From positions 1 to 64,000 of the forward strand of contig JBBDYH010000127.1 in the NCBI GenBank assembly GCA_040901795.1: DNA of 64,000 nt, given 5' to 3'. The translations under genes and the position numbers were made by a program. Shown piece after piece: positions 44,628 to 53,118 of this stretch. Each line of letters opens with the position of its first letter. Within the stretch, counting starts at the first letter, position 1. Source of the stretch: JBBDYH01 sp040901795 (GTDB lineage: Bacteria; Planctomycetota; Planctomycetia; Pirellulales; JALHPA01). The notes beneath the pieces were generated by a model. It worked only from the letters and a program-made list of their open reading frames with translations, was not told the origin of the DNA and made no database searches.

Positions 44628-45138
44628 CAGTCTCTTTCCAGCGGTATTGCTTCTCGCCTTCGCCTCCGGCTGCGCCGGCGCCTACCGCGTCGGCAACGAT
44701 ACTCTCTATCCGCCGGATGTGCGGACGGTCTACGTCCCGATGTTCGAGTCGGACAGCTTTCGCCGGCATTTGGGTGAAAAGCTTACGGAGGCGGTCATCA
44801 AGCAGATCGAGACCGACACCCCCTTCAAGGTCGTCAGCGGCGGCGCCGATAGTGTCCTCTCCGGTCGGATCGTGAGCGACACCAAGCGAACGATCGTCGA
44901 AAATCGCTTCGACGACCCGCGCAATACCGAGTACAACCTGCAGGTGATCGTCACTTGGGCCAATAGCAAGGGAGGCATCATCCGCGAACAAGCCGTGCCC
45001 ATTGCGCCGGCTTTGATCGATATTGGCGCCCGCTCCGACATCGTGCCCGAGTTCGGCCGCTCGGTCGCCAGCCAGCAGCAAGCGGCCATTGATAAGCTGG
45101 CCCGCCAGATTGTCGGACTGATGGAAGCGCCGTGGTAG
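44566..45138 (+). CDS. lptE: LptE-like LPS-assembly lipoprotein
   Basis: 190 aa from the ATG at 44566; no nearer start is convincing. The signal peptide has an unusual prefix encoded by the repeat (FPIPHSPF) before the hydrophobic core LFPAVLLLAFASGC, with C36 as lipid-modified cysteine. The mature part YRVGNDTLYPPDVRTVYVPM, FESDSFRRHLGEKLTEAVIK, then IETDTPFKVV and ADSVLSGRIV matches LptE/RlpB proteins, which plug the LptD pore for lipopolysaccharide export. Together with the BamD-like gene it argues for a gram-negative-type outer membrane. Confidence 0.85.
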   Translation: MALPFVIRHCGPFPIPHSPFRSLFPAVLLLAFASGCAGAYRVGNDTLYPPDVRTVYVPMFESDSFRRHLGEKLTEAVIKQIETDTPFKVVSGGADSVLSGRIVSDTKRTIVENRFDDPRNTEYNLQVIVTWANSKGGIIREQAVPIAPALIDIGARSDIVPEFGRSVASQQQAAIDKLARQIVGLMEAPW

Positions 45139-45252
45139 GATCGCCTCGCGATACATTCTCCACGCAATTGCTCACGCCTGCCGTCTGGCCCCTGACAGTT
45201 CTCGCTTAGCTCCGTACAATGTGGGTCGAATTACGATAGTGGTCTGACTTCG

Positions 45253-45314
45253 TGGCGGCAGACATTCCTGTCTGCCACCGTGTTCTGGCAGACAGNNNNN
45301 NNNNNATGTCTGCC
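45253..45314. repeat. GGCAGACA palindromic repeat interrupted by an assembly gap
   Basis: Copies of GGCAGACA and TGTCTGCC surround ten N at 45296-45305. The gap falls inside the repeat, so the assembler probably failed there and the real length is unknown. No gene is visible in 45139-45346. Confidence 0.8.
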
Positions 45315-45346
45315 CCACTGCCCCAGCCGTTCAAGGAATCAACATA

Positions 45347-45925
45347 ATGGTCCTCACACCCAGCACGATGTTGCCGTTGGGCACCAAGGCGCCCGGTTTT
45401 TCGCTTCTTAACGTCGATGGCCGCACGGTATCGCTCGACGATTTCAAGGGCGCCCCCGCGCTCCTGGTCATTTTCATGTGCAATCACTGCCCGTACGTCA
45501 AGCACGTGGCCGAGGGGTTGTCGAAGCTCGCGCGCGACTATCAGGCCAAGGGCGCGGCCGTAGTCGGCATCAATTCCAACTACGTGGGCACGCATCCCGC
45601 CGACTCCCCCGAGCAGATGGTGCGCGAGGTCGAGGAGCGGGGCTACACGTTCCCCTATCTGTACGACGAAACTCAAGAGGTCGCCAAAGCGTACCGCGCG
45701 GCATGCACTCCCGACTTCTACCTGTTCGACAAGCAGCAAAAGCTGGCCTACCGCGGCCAGATGGACGATAGCCGTCCCGGCAGCGAAAAGCCGGTGACCG
45801 GCGCCGACTTGCGAGCGGCACTCGATAGTGTGCTCACCGGCCGCGAAGTACCTTCCAATCAGCGATCGAGCATCGGTTGCAACATCAAGTGGATGCCGGG
45901 CAATGAGCCGGATTATTTCGGTTGA
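45347..45925 (+). CDS. Thioredoxin-fold redoxin protein
   Basis: 192 aa from an ATG with an AAGGA ribosome-binding site. AhpC/TSA-Redoxin layout: GTKAPGFSLLNVDGRTVSLD, then VIFMCNHCPYVKHV with a C-x2-C redox pair, later CTPDFYLFDKQQKLAYRGQM with a conserved cis-proline context (T-P). There is no signal peptide, so it is probably cytoplasmic. It could be a peroxiredoxin-like or thiol-disulfide enzyme; the CNHCPYV motif is common in a bacterial thioredoxin family annotated only as such. It stands alone between repeat elements. Confidence 0.85.
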   Translation: MVLTPSTMLPLGTKAPGFSLLNVDGRTVSLDDFKGAPALLVIFMCNHCPYVKHVAEGLSKLARDYQAKGAAVVGINSNYVGTHPADSPEQMVREVEERGYTFPYLYDETQEVAKAYRAACTPDFYLFDKQQKLAYRGQMDDSRPGSEKPVTGADLRAALDSVLTGREVPSNQRSSIGCNIKWMPGNEPDYFG

Positions 45926-45934
45926 CGTAAGCCG

Positions 45935-46013
45935 TGTAGGGTGGGCTTTGCCCACCATAGAACGTTGGGTGGGCTTTGCCCACGTATAAATGCGTGGGCA
46001 CAGCCCACCCTAC
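45935..46013. repeat. GGGTGGGC-TTTG-CCCACC palindrome array
   Basis: Three related units: GTGGGCTTTGCCCAC at about 45941-45955 and 45969-45983, and the inverted GTGGGCACAGCCCACCC near 45994-46010. It separates the plus-strand thioredoxin-like gene from a minus-strand gene. Confidence 0.8.
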
Positions 46014-46018
46014 TGCTA

Positions 46019-46429
46019 CTACTCTTGCCGCTTCCGCTCGCGCTCCTCCGCTTCGACCTCTTCGCGGATGGTGCGGCCTAGCCACCAGCCCCAGATCAGA
46101 TAGTGGAATAGCGCGATCACTCCGCCCAACCCAAATACCAGCACGGCAACTACAGCCAGCGGCCCACCAAATTGGAGCATCAGTACAAACAGGGCCATGC
46201 AGAGCATCAGCCCGACGATGCCGGCCAGCAGGATTGAAACCCAGGCGCCGGGCTTCGGCGTCTGATCAGGCCGTCGAGGCGCAAGTGACTCGCGGTCAAA
46301 AGATGGCTGGCCGTTTTCCACGTATAGGATGCATCCCAAGATCAAACGATCCGAATGGAGCATCATACGCGATGGTCGGCCGCTGTAGTAGGCAGTGTAG
46401 TCCTCTCGCTCCGCGAGAGGTTTCATCAC
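46019..46429 (-). CDS. Small two-helix membrane protein (hypothetical)
   Basis: Up to 136 aa; the first ~20 residues (MMKPLAEREDYTAYYSGRPS) read through a palindromic repeat, so the ATG at 46366 or 46363 may be the real start. Two adjacent hydrophobic helices (about 63-85, AWVSILLAGIVGLMLCMALF; about 88-112, AVVAVLVFGLGGVIALFHYL) are followed by a highly charged tail REEVEAEERERKRQE. Unrecognised. It lies directly downstream of mqnD on the same strand and may share its transcript. Confidence 0.55.
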   Translation of the reverse strand: MMKPLAEREDYTAYYSGRPSRMMLHSDRLILGCILYVENGQPSFDRESLAPRRPDQTPKPGAWVSILLAGIVGLMLCMALFVLMLQFGGPLAVVAVLVFGLGGVIALFHYLIWGWWLGRTIREEVEAEERERKRQE

Positions 46430-46443
46430 GCGGAGCGTGATGA

Positions 46444-46448
<5 letters not shown>
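46396..46448. repeat. Nested cruciform repeat overlapping the mqnD stop codon
   Basis: Outer arms TGTAGTC (46396-46402) and GACTACA (46442-46448) enclose two 7-bp hairpins (CCTCTCG/CGAGAGG and CATCACG/CGTGATG). The mqnD stop codon is in the right outer arm, and a candidate start codon of the next gene is inside. Confidence 0.8.
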
Positions 46449-47304
<856 letters not shown>

Positions 47305-47558
47305 GAGAGCGATGACCGACGGTGAATGTGCCTGCTTAGTGAGGAATGCGCGACTTGGCGTATGGCTGCGGAGTTCCGCATGATAGGCCGCGCCACTGGC
47401 GATCGTCAAACGGCGCGGTGGCGTATGGCAGAGAGTAAACCGTCGGCCCGTATTCCGCTTAACTCCCGTTAAACAACCGCAGGTCGTGGACGGACGATCC
47501 GCGGCGCAGTATCGTAAATGGACTCTTTTGCTCGACCGTTCGATGATGGGATGTGGCT

Positions 47559-50500
47559 ATGGCGGCAAGAAAACAGGCGCGTGGAATCTCGTTGGTGGTT
47601 GTCATTTTCGCGGTGATTGCTGGCGTAAGGGTCCGCCAACCGGGCGAGAGTTACACGGCCGCGGCGGAGCCGGCAGAAGCTACTGCACGAACGCAGACCG
47701 CTGAGCGTCCGAAGATCGACTTCGCCCGCCAAATCCGTCCGCTGTTAGAAAAGCACTGCCACGAGTGCCACGGAGCCACGAAGCAGGAGTCAGGATTTCG
47801 GTTGGACCTGAAAGCGGCGGCGATCCAAGGGGGCGATATCGGCCGCGCAATCGAGCCCGGCAAAAGCGGTGAGAGCCGCTTGATCCAAGCGATCATCGGC
47901 ACGGCGGACGACATCTCGCAGATGCCACTGGAGCGCGAGCCGTTGTCGCAAGACGAGATCGCACTTTTGCGGGCCTGGATCGATCAAGGCGCGGTTTGGC
48001 CGGAGACAGAGGCAGGCGAGGTAAACGACGCCAAAGACCATTGGGCATTTCAGTCGCCGGTGCGGCCGACTGTACCCGAAACGACTGAAAAGAACTGGCC
48101 ACGCAATCCGATCGACGGTTTTGTCGTAGCGCGGCTTGAAAGCGAAGGCCTCCAGCCGTCTGCCGGGGCCGACCGGGCCACATTGCTCCGTCGGTTATCG
48201 CTCGATCTCATCGGCCTGCCGCCGACAATCGCCGAACGGGATTCGTTCCTCGCCGATCAAAGCCCCGACGCTTATGGGAAACAAGTCGAGCGCTTGCTCG
48301 CTTCGCCGCACTATGGCGAGCGCTGGGGCCGTCACTGGTTAGACGCCGCGCGCTATGCCGACTCCGACGGATTCGAGAAGGACAAGTCGCGCACCGTCTG
48401 GTTCTATCGCGATTGGGTTGTGAACGCTTTCAACCGCGATCTGCCCTATGACCAGTTCATCATCGAGCAGCTAGCTGGTGACCAGTTGGAGAATGCCACG
48501 CAGGATCAGATCGTAGCCACGGGTTTCTTGCGGAACTCGATGCTCAACGAAGAAGGGGGCATCGATCCGGAGCAATTCCGCATGGAGGCGATGTTCGACC
48601 GGATGGACGCCATCGGCAAAGGCATGCTCGGTCTCACGATTCAATGCGCCCAGTGCCATACGCACAAATTCGACCCGCTCCTGCACGAGGAGTATTACCG
48701 ACTGTTCGCATTCCTCAACAACGACCACGAGGCGCAACGCCTGGTCTACACGCCGGATGAAATGATGACGATCGATCGCGTACGGCGCGAGCGGCAGGCG
48801 ATCGAGGCCGAGTTGCAGCACAAGTACGGCGATTGGCAGGAGCGAATGGCGAGGTGGGAGGATCAGGCGAAGGCCAGTGCCGTTGAATGGAAGGTGCTCG
48901 TCCCTGACGAGGCCAGCGAACCGGAAGGCGGCGCTAAGATCACCACGTTGAAAGACCACTCGATGCTCTGCTCGGGCTATGCGCCGACGAAGTGCAATTA
49001 CCTCGTCAAAGGCCAAACCGACTTGAGGAACATCACGGCGATCCGGCTGGAAGCGCTGAACGATCCCAACCTGCCGGCAGGCGGGCCAGGTCGCTCCTTC
49101 AAAGGAACGTTCGCCCTGACGCAGATTAAAATCGAAGCCGCACCGTCCGCTGAAAAAGACAAGAAGCAGCCAATCAAGATCGCCAAAGCGACCGCCGACT
49201 TCGCCCAGAACGAGACGCCGTTGGAACCCAATTTCGACGACCGATCCGGTAAGAAACGCATGGTCGGCCCAGTCGAGTTCGCCATCGACGGCAAGGACGA
49301 AACCGCCTGGGGCATCGACTCCGGCAACGGACGACGGAATCAGCCACGAAACGCCGTATTTGTATTTGAGAAGCCGATCGACTTCGAGAATGGCGCGGCG
49401 CTGGCGATCACGCTGACGCAGAACCACGGCGGTTGGAACAGCGACGATCATCAGAACAACCTCCTGGGCCGGTTCCGTATTTCTGTGACCACGGCCAGCT
49501 CGCCGGTCGCCGATCCGTTGCCGGCGCATGTCCGCGAGATCCTTTCGATTCCGCGGGACCAGAGATCGCCGAGCCAAATCACGGCGGTGTTCAACTATTG
49601 GCGAACCACGGTGCCGGAGTGGAAAGAAGCCAATGAGCGAATCGAGGAGCTTTGGAAACAGTGGCCCGCCGGTTCGACCCAACTCACCGTGCTAAGTCGC
49701 GAAGAGCCACGTGCCACGCATGTGCTGCGACGCGGCGATTTTCTCAAACCGACCGAATCCGTGACGGCCGGCGTGCCAGCGTTTTTGCACCCCTTGCCGG
49801 CCGATGCGCCCCCCACGCGGCTCACCTTTGCCCGCTGGCTGGCCGACCGGCGCAGCCCGACAACAGCGCGGGCGATGGTGAACCGGATTTGGCAGGCGTA
49901 TTTTGGCACCGGCATTGTCAGTACCGCGGAAGACCTCGGTACACAGAGCGAACCGCCGTCGCACCCGGCTTTGCTCGATTGGCTGGCCGTCGAGTTCATG
50001 GATCACGGCTGGAGCATCAAGCACGTGCACCGGCTGATCGTCACCTCGGCGACCTACCGGCAGTCATCGCACGTCACGCCGGAGCTTTATGCGCGGGACC
50101 AGTACAATCGGCTATTGGCGCGCGGACCGCGGCTGCGCGTCGAAGGGGAGATCGTGCGCGACATCGCACTGGCCGTGAGCGGCCTTTTGAACCCCAGGAT
50201 CGGCGGCCCCAGCGTGATGCCGCCTGCGCCGGAGTTTCTGTTCCGCCCGCCGGCAAGCTACGCACCATTTCCCTGGGTGGAAGCCACCGGTCCGGACCGC
50301 TATCGCCGCGCTTTATACACCTTCCGCCGGCGCTCGACACCGTATCCGATGCTGTCCAACTTCGACGTGCCGAATGCCGACACTTCGTGCGTGCGTCGGG
50401 TGCGCTCCAACACTCCGCTGCAAGCGCTCACGACACTGAATGAGGCGCTGTTCGTCGAATCGGCGCAGGCGCTTGGGCGTCGTATGTTGGCCGAGGGCGG

Positions 50501-50768
50501 CAAGAACGACCCGGACAGGTTGTCGTTTGGTTTCCAACTGTGCACCAGTCGCGTGCCGACTGACGAGGAGCGGAATGAGCTCCTCGCCCTATTAAGGAGA
50601 ACACAGAAACGCATTGCGGACGGATGGATTAGCCCGTGGCAAATCGCCACCGGCAAAGAGGAAAAGCCGGCGGAGTTGCCGACCGGCGCCACGCCTGCTC
50701 ACCTGGGCGCGTACGCAGTCGTCGCCCGCGTGCTGCTGAATCTGGATGAAACGATAACCAAAGAATGA
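47559..50768 (+). CDS. Planctomycete cytochrome c protein (PSCyt1-DUF1549-DUF1553), long form
   Basis: 1069 aa from the ATG at 47559 (GTG at 47553 also possible). An N-terminal hydrophobic export helix is followed by PSCyt1 with the haem motif CHECH in LLEKHCHECHGATKQESGFR. DUF1549/PSCyt2 starts at NPIDGFVVARLESEGLQPSA and includes LDLIGLPPT and YGERWGRHWLDAARYADSDG, with a second haem motif CAQCH. An inserted discoidin-like section (about 480-680) precedes DUF1553/PSD1 (ARWLADRRSPTTARAMVNRI, WQAYFGTGIV, TSATYRQSS). Periplasmic or surface. These families are almost confined to planctomycetes; their substrate is unknown. It is paired with the DUF1501 gene 103 bp downstream. Confidence 0.92.
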   Translation: MAARKQARGISLVVVIFAVIAGVRVRQPGESYTAAAEPAEATARTQTAERPKIDFARQIRPLLEKHCHECHGATKQESGFRLDLKAAAIQGGDIGRAIEPGKSGESRLIQAIIGTADDISQMPLEREPLSQDEIALLRAWIDQGAVWPETEAGEVNDAKDHWAFQSPVRPTVPETTEKNWPRNPIDGFVVARLESEGLQPSAGADRATLLRRLSLDLIGLPPTIAERDSFLADQSPDAYGKQVERLLASPHYGERWGRHWLDAARYADSDGFEKDKSRTVWFYRDWVVNAFNRDLPYDQFIIEQLAGDQLENATQDQIVATGFLRNSMLNEEGGIDPEQFRMEAMFDRMDAIGKGMLGLTIQCAQCHTHKFDPLLHEEYYRLFAFLNNDHEAQRLVYTPDEMMTIDRVRRERQAIEAELQHKYGDWQERMARWEDQAKASAVEWKVLVPDEASEPEGGAKITTLKDHSMLCSGYAPTKCNYLVKGQTDLRNITAIRLEALNDPNLPAGGPGRSFKGTFALTQIKIEAAPSAEKDKKQPIKIAKATADFAQNETPLEPNFDDRSGKKRMVGPVEFAIDGKDETAWGIDSGNGRRNQPRNAVFVFEKPIDFENGAALAITLTQNHGGWNSDDHQNNLLGRFRISVTTASSPVADPLPAHVREILSIPRDQRSPSQITAVFNYWRTTVPEWKEANERIEELWKQWPAGSTQLTVLSREEPRATHVLRRGDFLKPTESVTAGVPAFLHPLPADAPPTRLTFARWLADRRSPTTARAMVNRIWQAYFGTGIVSTAEDLGTQSEPPSHPALLDWLAVEFMDHGWSIKHVHRLIVTSATYRQSSHVTPELYARDQYNRLLARGPRLRVEGEIVRDIALAVSGLLNPRIGGPSVMPPAPEFLFRPPASYAPFPWVEATGPDRYRRALYTFRRRSTPYPMLSNFDVPNADTSCVRRVRSNTPLQALTTLNEALFVESAQALGRRMLAEGGKNDPDRLSFGFQLCTSRVPTDEERNELLALLRRTQKRIADGWISPWQIATGKEEKPAELPTGATPAHLGAYAVVARVLLNLDETITKE

Positions 50769-50773
50769 TTAGC

Positions 50774-50838
50774 CGCAAATCCACGCGAATAGACGCGAAT
50801 ACAGCACCTATTCGCGTTCATACGCGTCTATTCGCGGC
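50774..50838. repeat. ACGCGAATAGACGCG inverted repeat
   Basis: The left arm starts CCGCAAATCCACGCGAATAG and the right arm ends CGCGTCTATTCGCGG. It starts 5 bp after the stop codon of the cytochrome gene and nearly reaches the DUF1501 start. Confidence 0.75.
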
Positions 50839-50871
50839 CAATCCGAGAAATCAACCTGTACGGTGTCCGAT

Positions 50872-52305
50872 ATGAATTCTCCATCTGTTCTCAACAACGC
50901 TTCTCGGCGCATCACTCGCCGTTGGTTCTTTGAGGAGTGCCGCGTTGGTTTGGGCGCGATTGCCTTGTCGAACCTTTTTGGCAGCGCTAGTGTTTCGCGA
51001 GCGGCTACGGCGGGCTTCAACCCCCTGGCCCCCAAGCCGCCGCATTTTCCCGGCAAAGCCAAAAACGTCATCTTCCTGTTCATGGCCGGCGCCCCGTCGC
51101 ATCTCGAGCTGTTCGACAACAAGCCGCAATTGGCGAAGTTCGACGGCCAGCTCCCGCCAGCCGAGCTGATCAAAAACTACCGCGCCGCCTTCATCAATCC
51201 CAACAGCAAGCTCCTCGGCCCCAAATTCAATTTTGCCAAACATGGCCAAAGCGGCGCCGAGCTCTCGGAGTTGTTGCCGCACCTGTCCACGGTGGTCGAC
51301 GACATCGCCCTCGTCCGCTCGATGGTCACCGACGCCTTCAACCATGCGCCGGGTCAGATCTTCATGAATACCGGCTCCCAACAGTTCGGCCGCCCCAGCA
51401 TGGGCTCGTGGGTTACTTACGGGCTGGGGAGTGAGTCGCAAGACCTGCCGGGCTACGTGGTGCTGCAATCGGGCAGCAAAGGGCCCAGCGGCGGTTCCTC
51501 GAACTTTGGCTGCGGGTTTTTGCCGACGGTTTACCAGGGCGTGCCGTTCCGTGGAGTTGGCGATCCGGTGCTCTTCCTCTCGAACCCCGCTGGCTTCGAT
51601 GCCGAAACGCAGCGGGACTCGCTGGAGACGCTGCGGCGGCTCAACGAGAAGCGGCTGGGCCTGATGGGTGATCCCGAGATCGCCACGCGGATCAATTCGT
51701 TTGAGCTGGCCTATCGCATGCAGACGAGCGCCCCGGAGCTGATGGATATCACCCGCGAATCCAAAGAGACGCTGGATCTCTACGGCGCCGAACCCGGTAA
51801 ACCGAGCTTCGCCAACAACTGCCTACTCGCGCGGAGGCTCGTCGAGCGCGGCGTGCGGTTCGTGCAGCTCTTTCACGAGGCGTGGGACCATCACGGCGAC
51901 TTGACCAACGGCCTGAAGGGACAGACCAAGCTCACCGATCAATCTTCAGCGGCCTTGATCAAGGACCTCAAGCAGCGCGGGCTGCTCGACGACACGCTCG
52001 TCATCTGGGGCGGCGAATTCGGCCGCACGCCGATGGTGCAAGGCGGCAACGACGGCCGCGACCACCATCCCAACGCTTTTACTATGTGGCTGGCCGGCGG
52101 CGGCATCAAGCCGGGCATCACGCTGGGGGAGACGGACGAATTCGGCTTCAACGTGACCGCCGACAAGGTCCACGTCCACGACCTGCATGCCACGATCCTG
52201 CACCTGTTGGGCTTCGATCACACCAAGCTCACGGTCCGCTTCCAAGGCCGCGACTTCCGGCTGACTGACGTGCATGGCGAGGTGGTCGCAAAGCTATTGG
52301 CTTGA
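50872..52305 (+). CDS. DUF1501 family protein (copy 1)
   Basis: 477 aa from the ATG at 50872 (GTG at 50863 also in frame). A Tat-type N-terminus ITRRWFFEECRVGLGAIALS suggests export in the folded state. DUF1501 has a sulfatase/phosphatase-like fold; seen here are KAKNVIFLFMAGAPSHLELF, GPKFNFAKHGQSGAELSELL, VWGGEFGRTP-type block (LVIWGGEFGRTPMVQGGND) and DHHPNAFTMWLAGGGIKPG. Histidines and aspartates of these blocks fit a metal site. It is paired with the preceding cytochrome protein, as is usual in planctomycetes; reaction unknown. Confidence 0.92.
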   Translation: MNSPSVLNNASRRITRRWFFEECRVGLGAIALSNLFGSASVSRAATAGFNPLAPKPPHFPGKAKNVIFLFMAGAPSHLELFDNKPQLAKFDGQLPPAELIKNYRAAFINPNSKLLGPKFNFAKHGQSGAELSELLPHLSTVVDDIALVRSMVTDAFNHAPGQIFMNTGSQQFGRPSMGSWVTYGLGSESQDLPGYVVLQSGSKGPSGGSSNFGCGFLPTVYQGVPFRGVGDPVLFLSNPAGFDAETQRDSLETLRRLNEKRLGLMGDPEIATRINSFELAYRMQTSAPELMDITRESKETLDLYGAEPGKPSFANNCLLARRLVERGVRFVQLFHEAWDHHGDLTNGLKGQTKLTDQSSAALIKDLKQRGLLDDTLVIWGGEFGRTPMVQGGNDGRDHHPNAFTMWLAGGGIKPGITLGETDEFGFNVTADKVHVHDLHATILHLLGFDHTKLTVRFQGRDFRLTDVHGEVVAKLLA

Positions 52306-52427
52306 TAGCCGCAAGTCAACGACTTGCAGCTTGGCGAGCAGGGCGATGTAAACCCACCGATAACGCTCCACCCGAACGGCGGCTGCTATAATCTCAGTAA
52401 CCCTTGTTCTTCAGGAGTCATTGGCCC

Positions 52428-53108
52428 ATGGCCAGTTGCATGATCATCGAAGACCGCCTAGAAGTGCCGCTAGCGGCGCGAACATTGGAGGAGTTCCGAC
52501 GTTGGGCACTGTCGGACGAGTTTCCTGAAAGCGGACGGATCGATTTCATCAATGGTAACATCGAGATCGACATGTCGCCCGAAAATGCTTTCACACATGG
52601 CAGTCCGAAAGTCAAGTTAATTCAGGTACTTGCTGCGGTCGTCGAAGAAGACGATATCGGCTACTTGTTTAGCGACCGGATGCGGTGTTCCTCCGTGCCG
52701 GCCGATCTATCGGCTGAACCGGACGTCATCTTCATTTCGCACGACGCCCTAGACAGCGGGCACGTGAAGCTGATCGAGCAAAAGGGCGGCAACGAGGACG
52801 ACTTCATCGAGATCGAGGGGCCGCCAGATCTGGTCGTCGAAATCGTCAGCAAGAGCTCCGTCGGTAAGGACACCAAGCGTCTCCCGCCGGCGTATTTTAA
52901 GGCGGGTGTCCGCGAATTCTGGCTGATCGACGCGCGTCGCGAGGAATTGTTTTTTGTGATTCATGGGCGCGGTCCACGCCGCTTTGTGGCGCAGCCCTGT
53001 GATGCAAGAAGCTTCCAGCGTTCAGAGGTGCTCAAACGGAAGTTTCACCTCGAGCGCAAGCGCGACCGTCGCGGGCATTGGCGGTACGACCTTCGAGTTA
53101 AAGGATGA
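52428..53108 (+). CDS. Uma2 family (DUF820) PD-(D/E)XK nuclease-like protein
   Basis: 226 aa from the ATG at 52428 with AGGAG 11 bp upstream. DUF820/Uma2 features: RIDFINGNIEIDMSPENAFT, SAEPDVIFIS, and PPDLVVEIVSKSSVGKDTKR followed by YFKAGVREFWLIDARREEL, giving the D...E-x-x-S core of a restriction-like fold. The family is abundant in cyanobacteria and planctomycetes, and its substrate is unknown. It separates two otherwise similar cytochrome/DUF1501 pairs and ends 10 bp before the next start codon. Confidence 0.9.
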   Translation: MASCMIIEDRLEVPLAARTLEEFRRWALSDEFPESGRIDFINGNIEIDMSPENAFTHGSPKVKLIQVLAAVVEEDDIGYLFSDRMRCSSVPADLSAEPDVIFISHDALDSGHVKLIEQKGGNEDDFIEIEGPPDLVVEIVSKSSVGKDTKRLPPAYFKAGVREFWLIDARREELFFVIHGRGPRRFVAQPCDARSFQRSEVLKRKFHLERKRDRRGHWRYDLRVKG

Positions 53109-53118
53109 ATGCTTGTCT

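Noticed and set aside
52963..53118. N-terminal extension of the short-form cytochrome protein
   Set aside because: It overlaps the Uma2 gene in another frame and lacks signal-peptide features.
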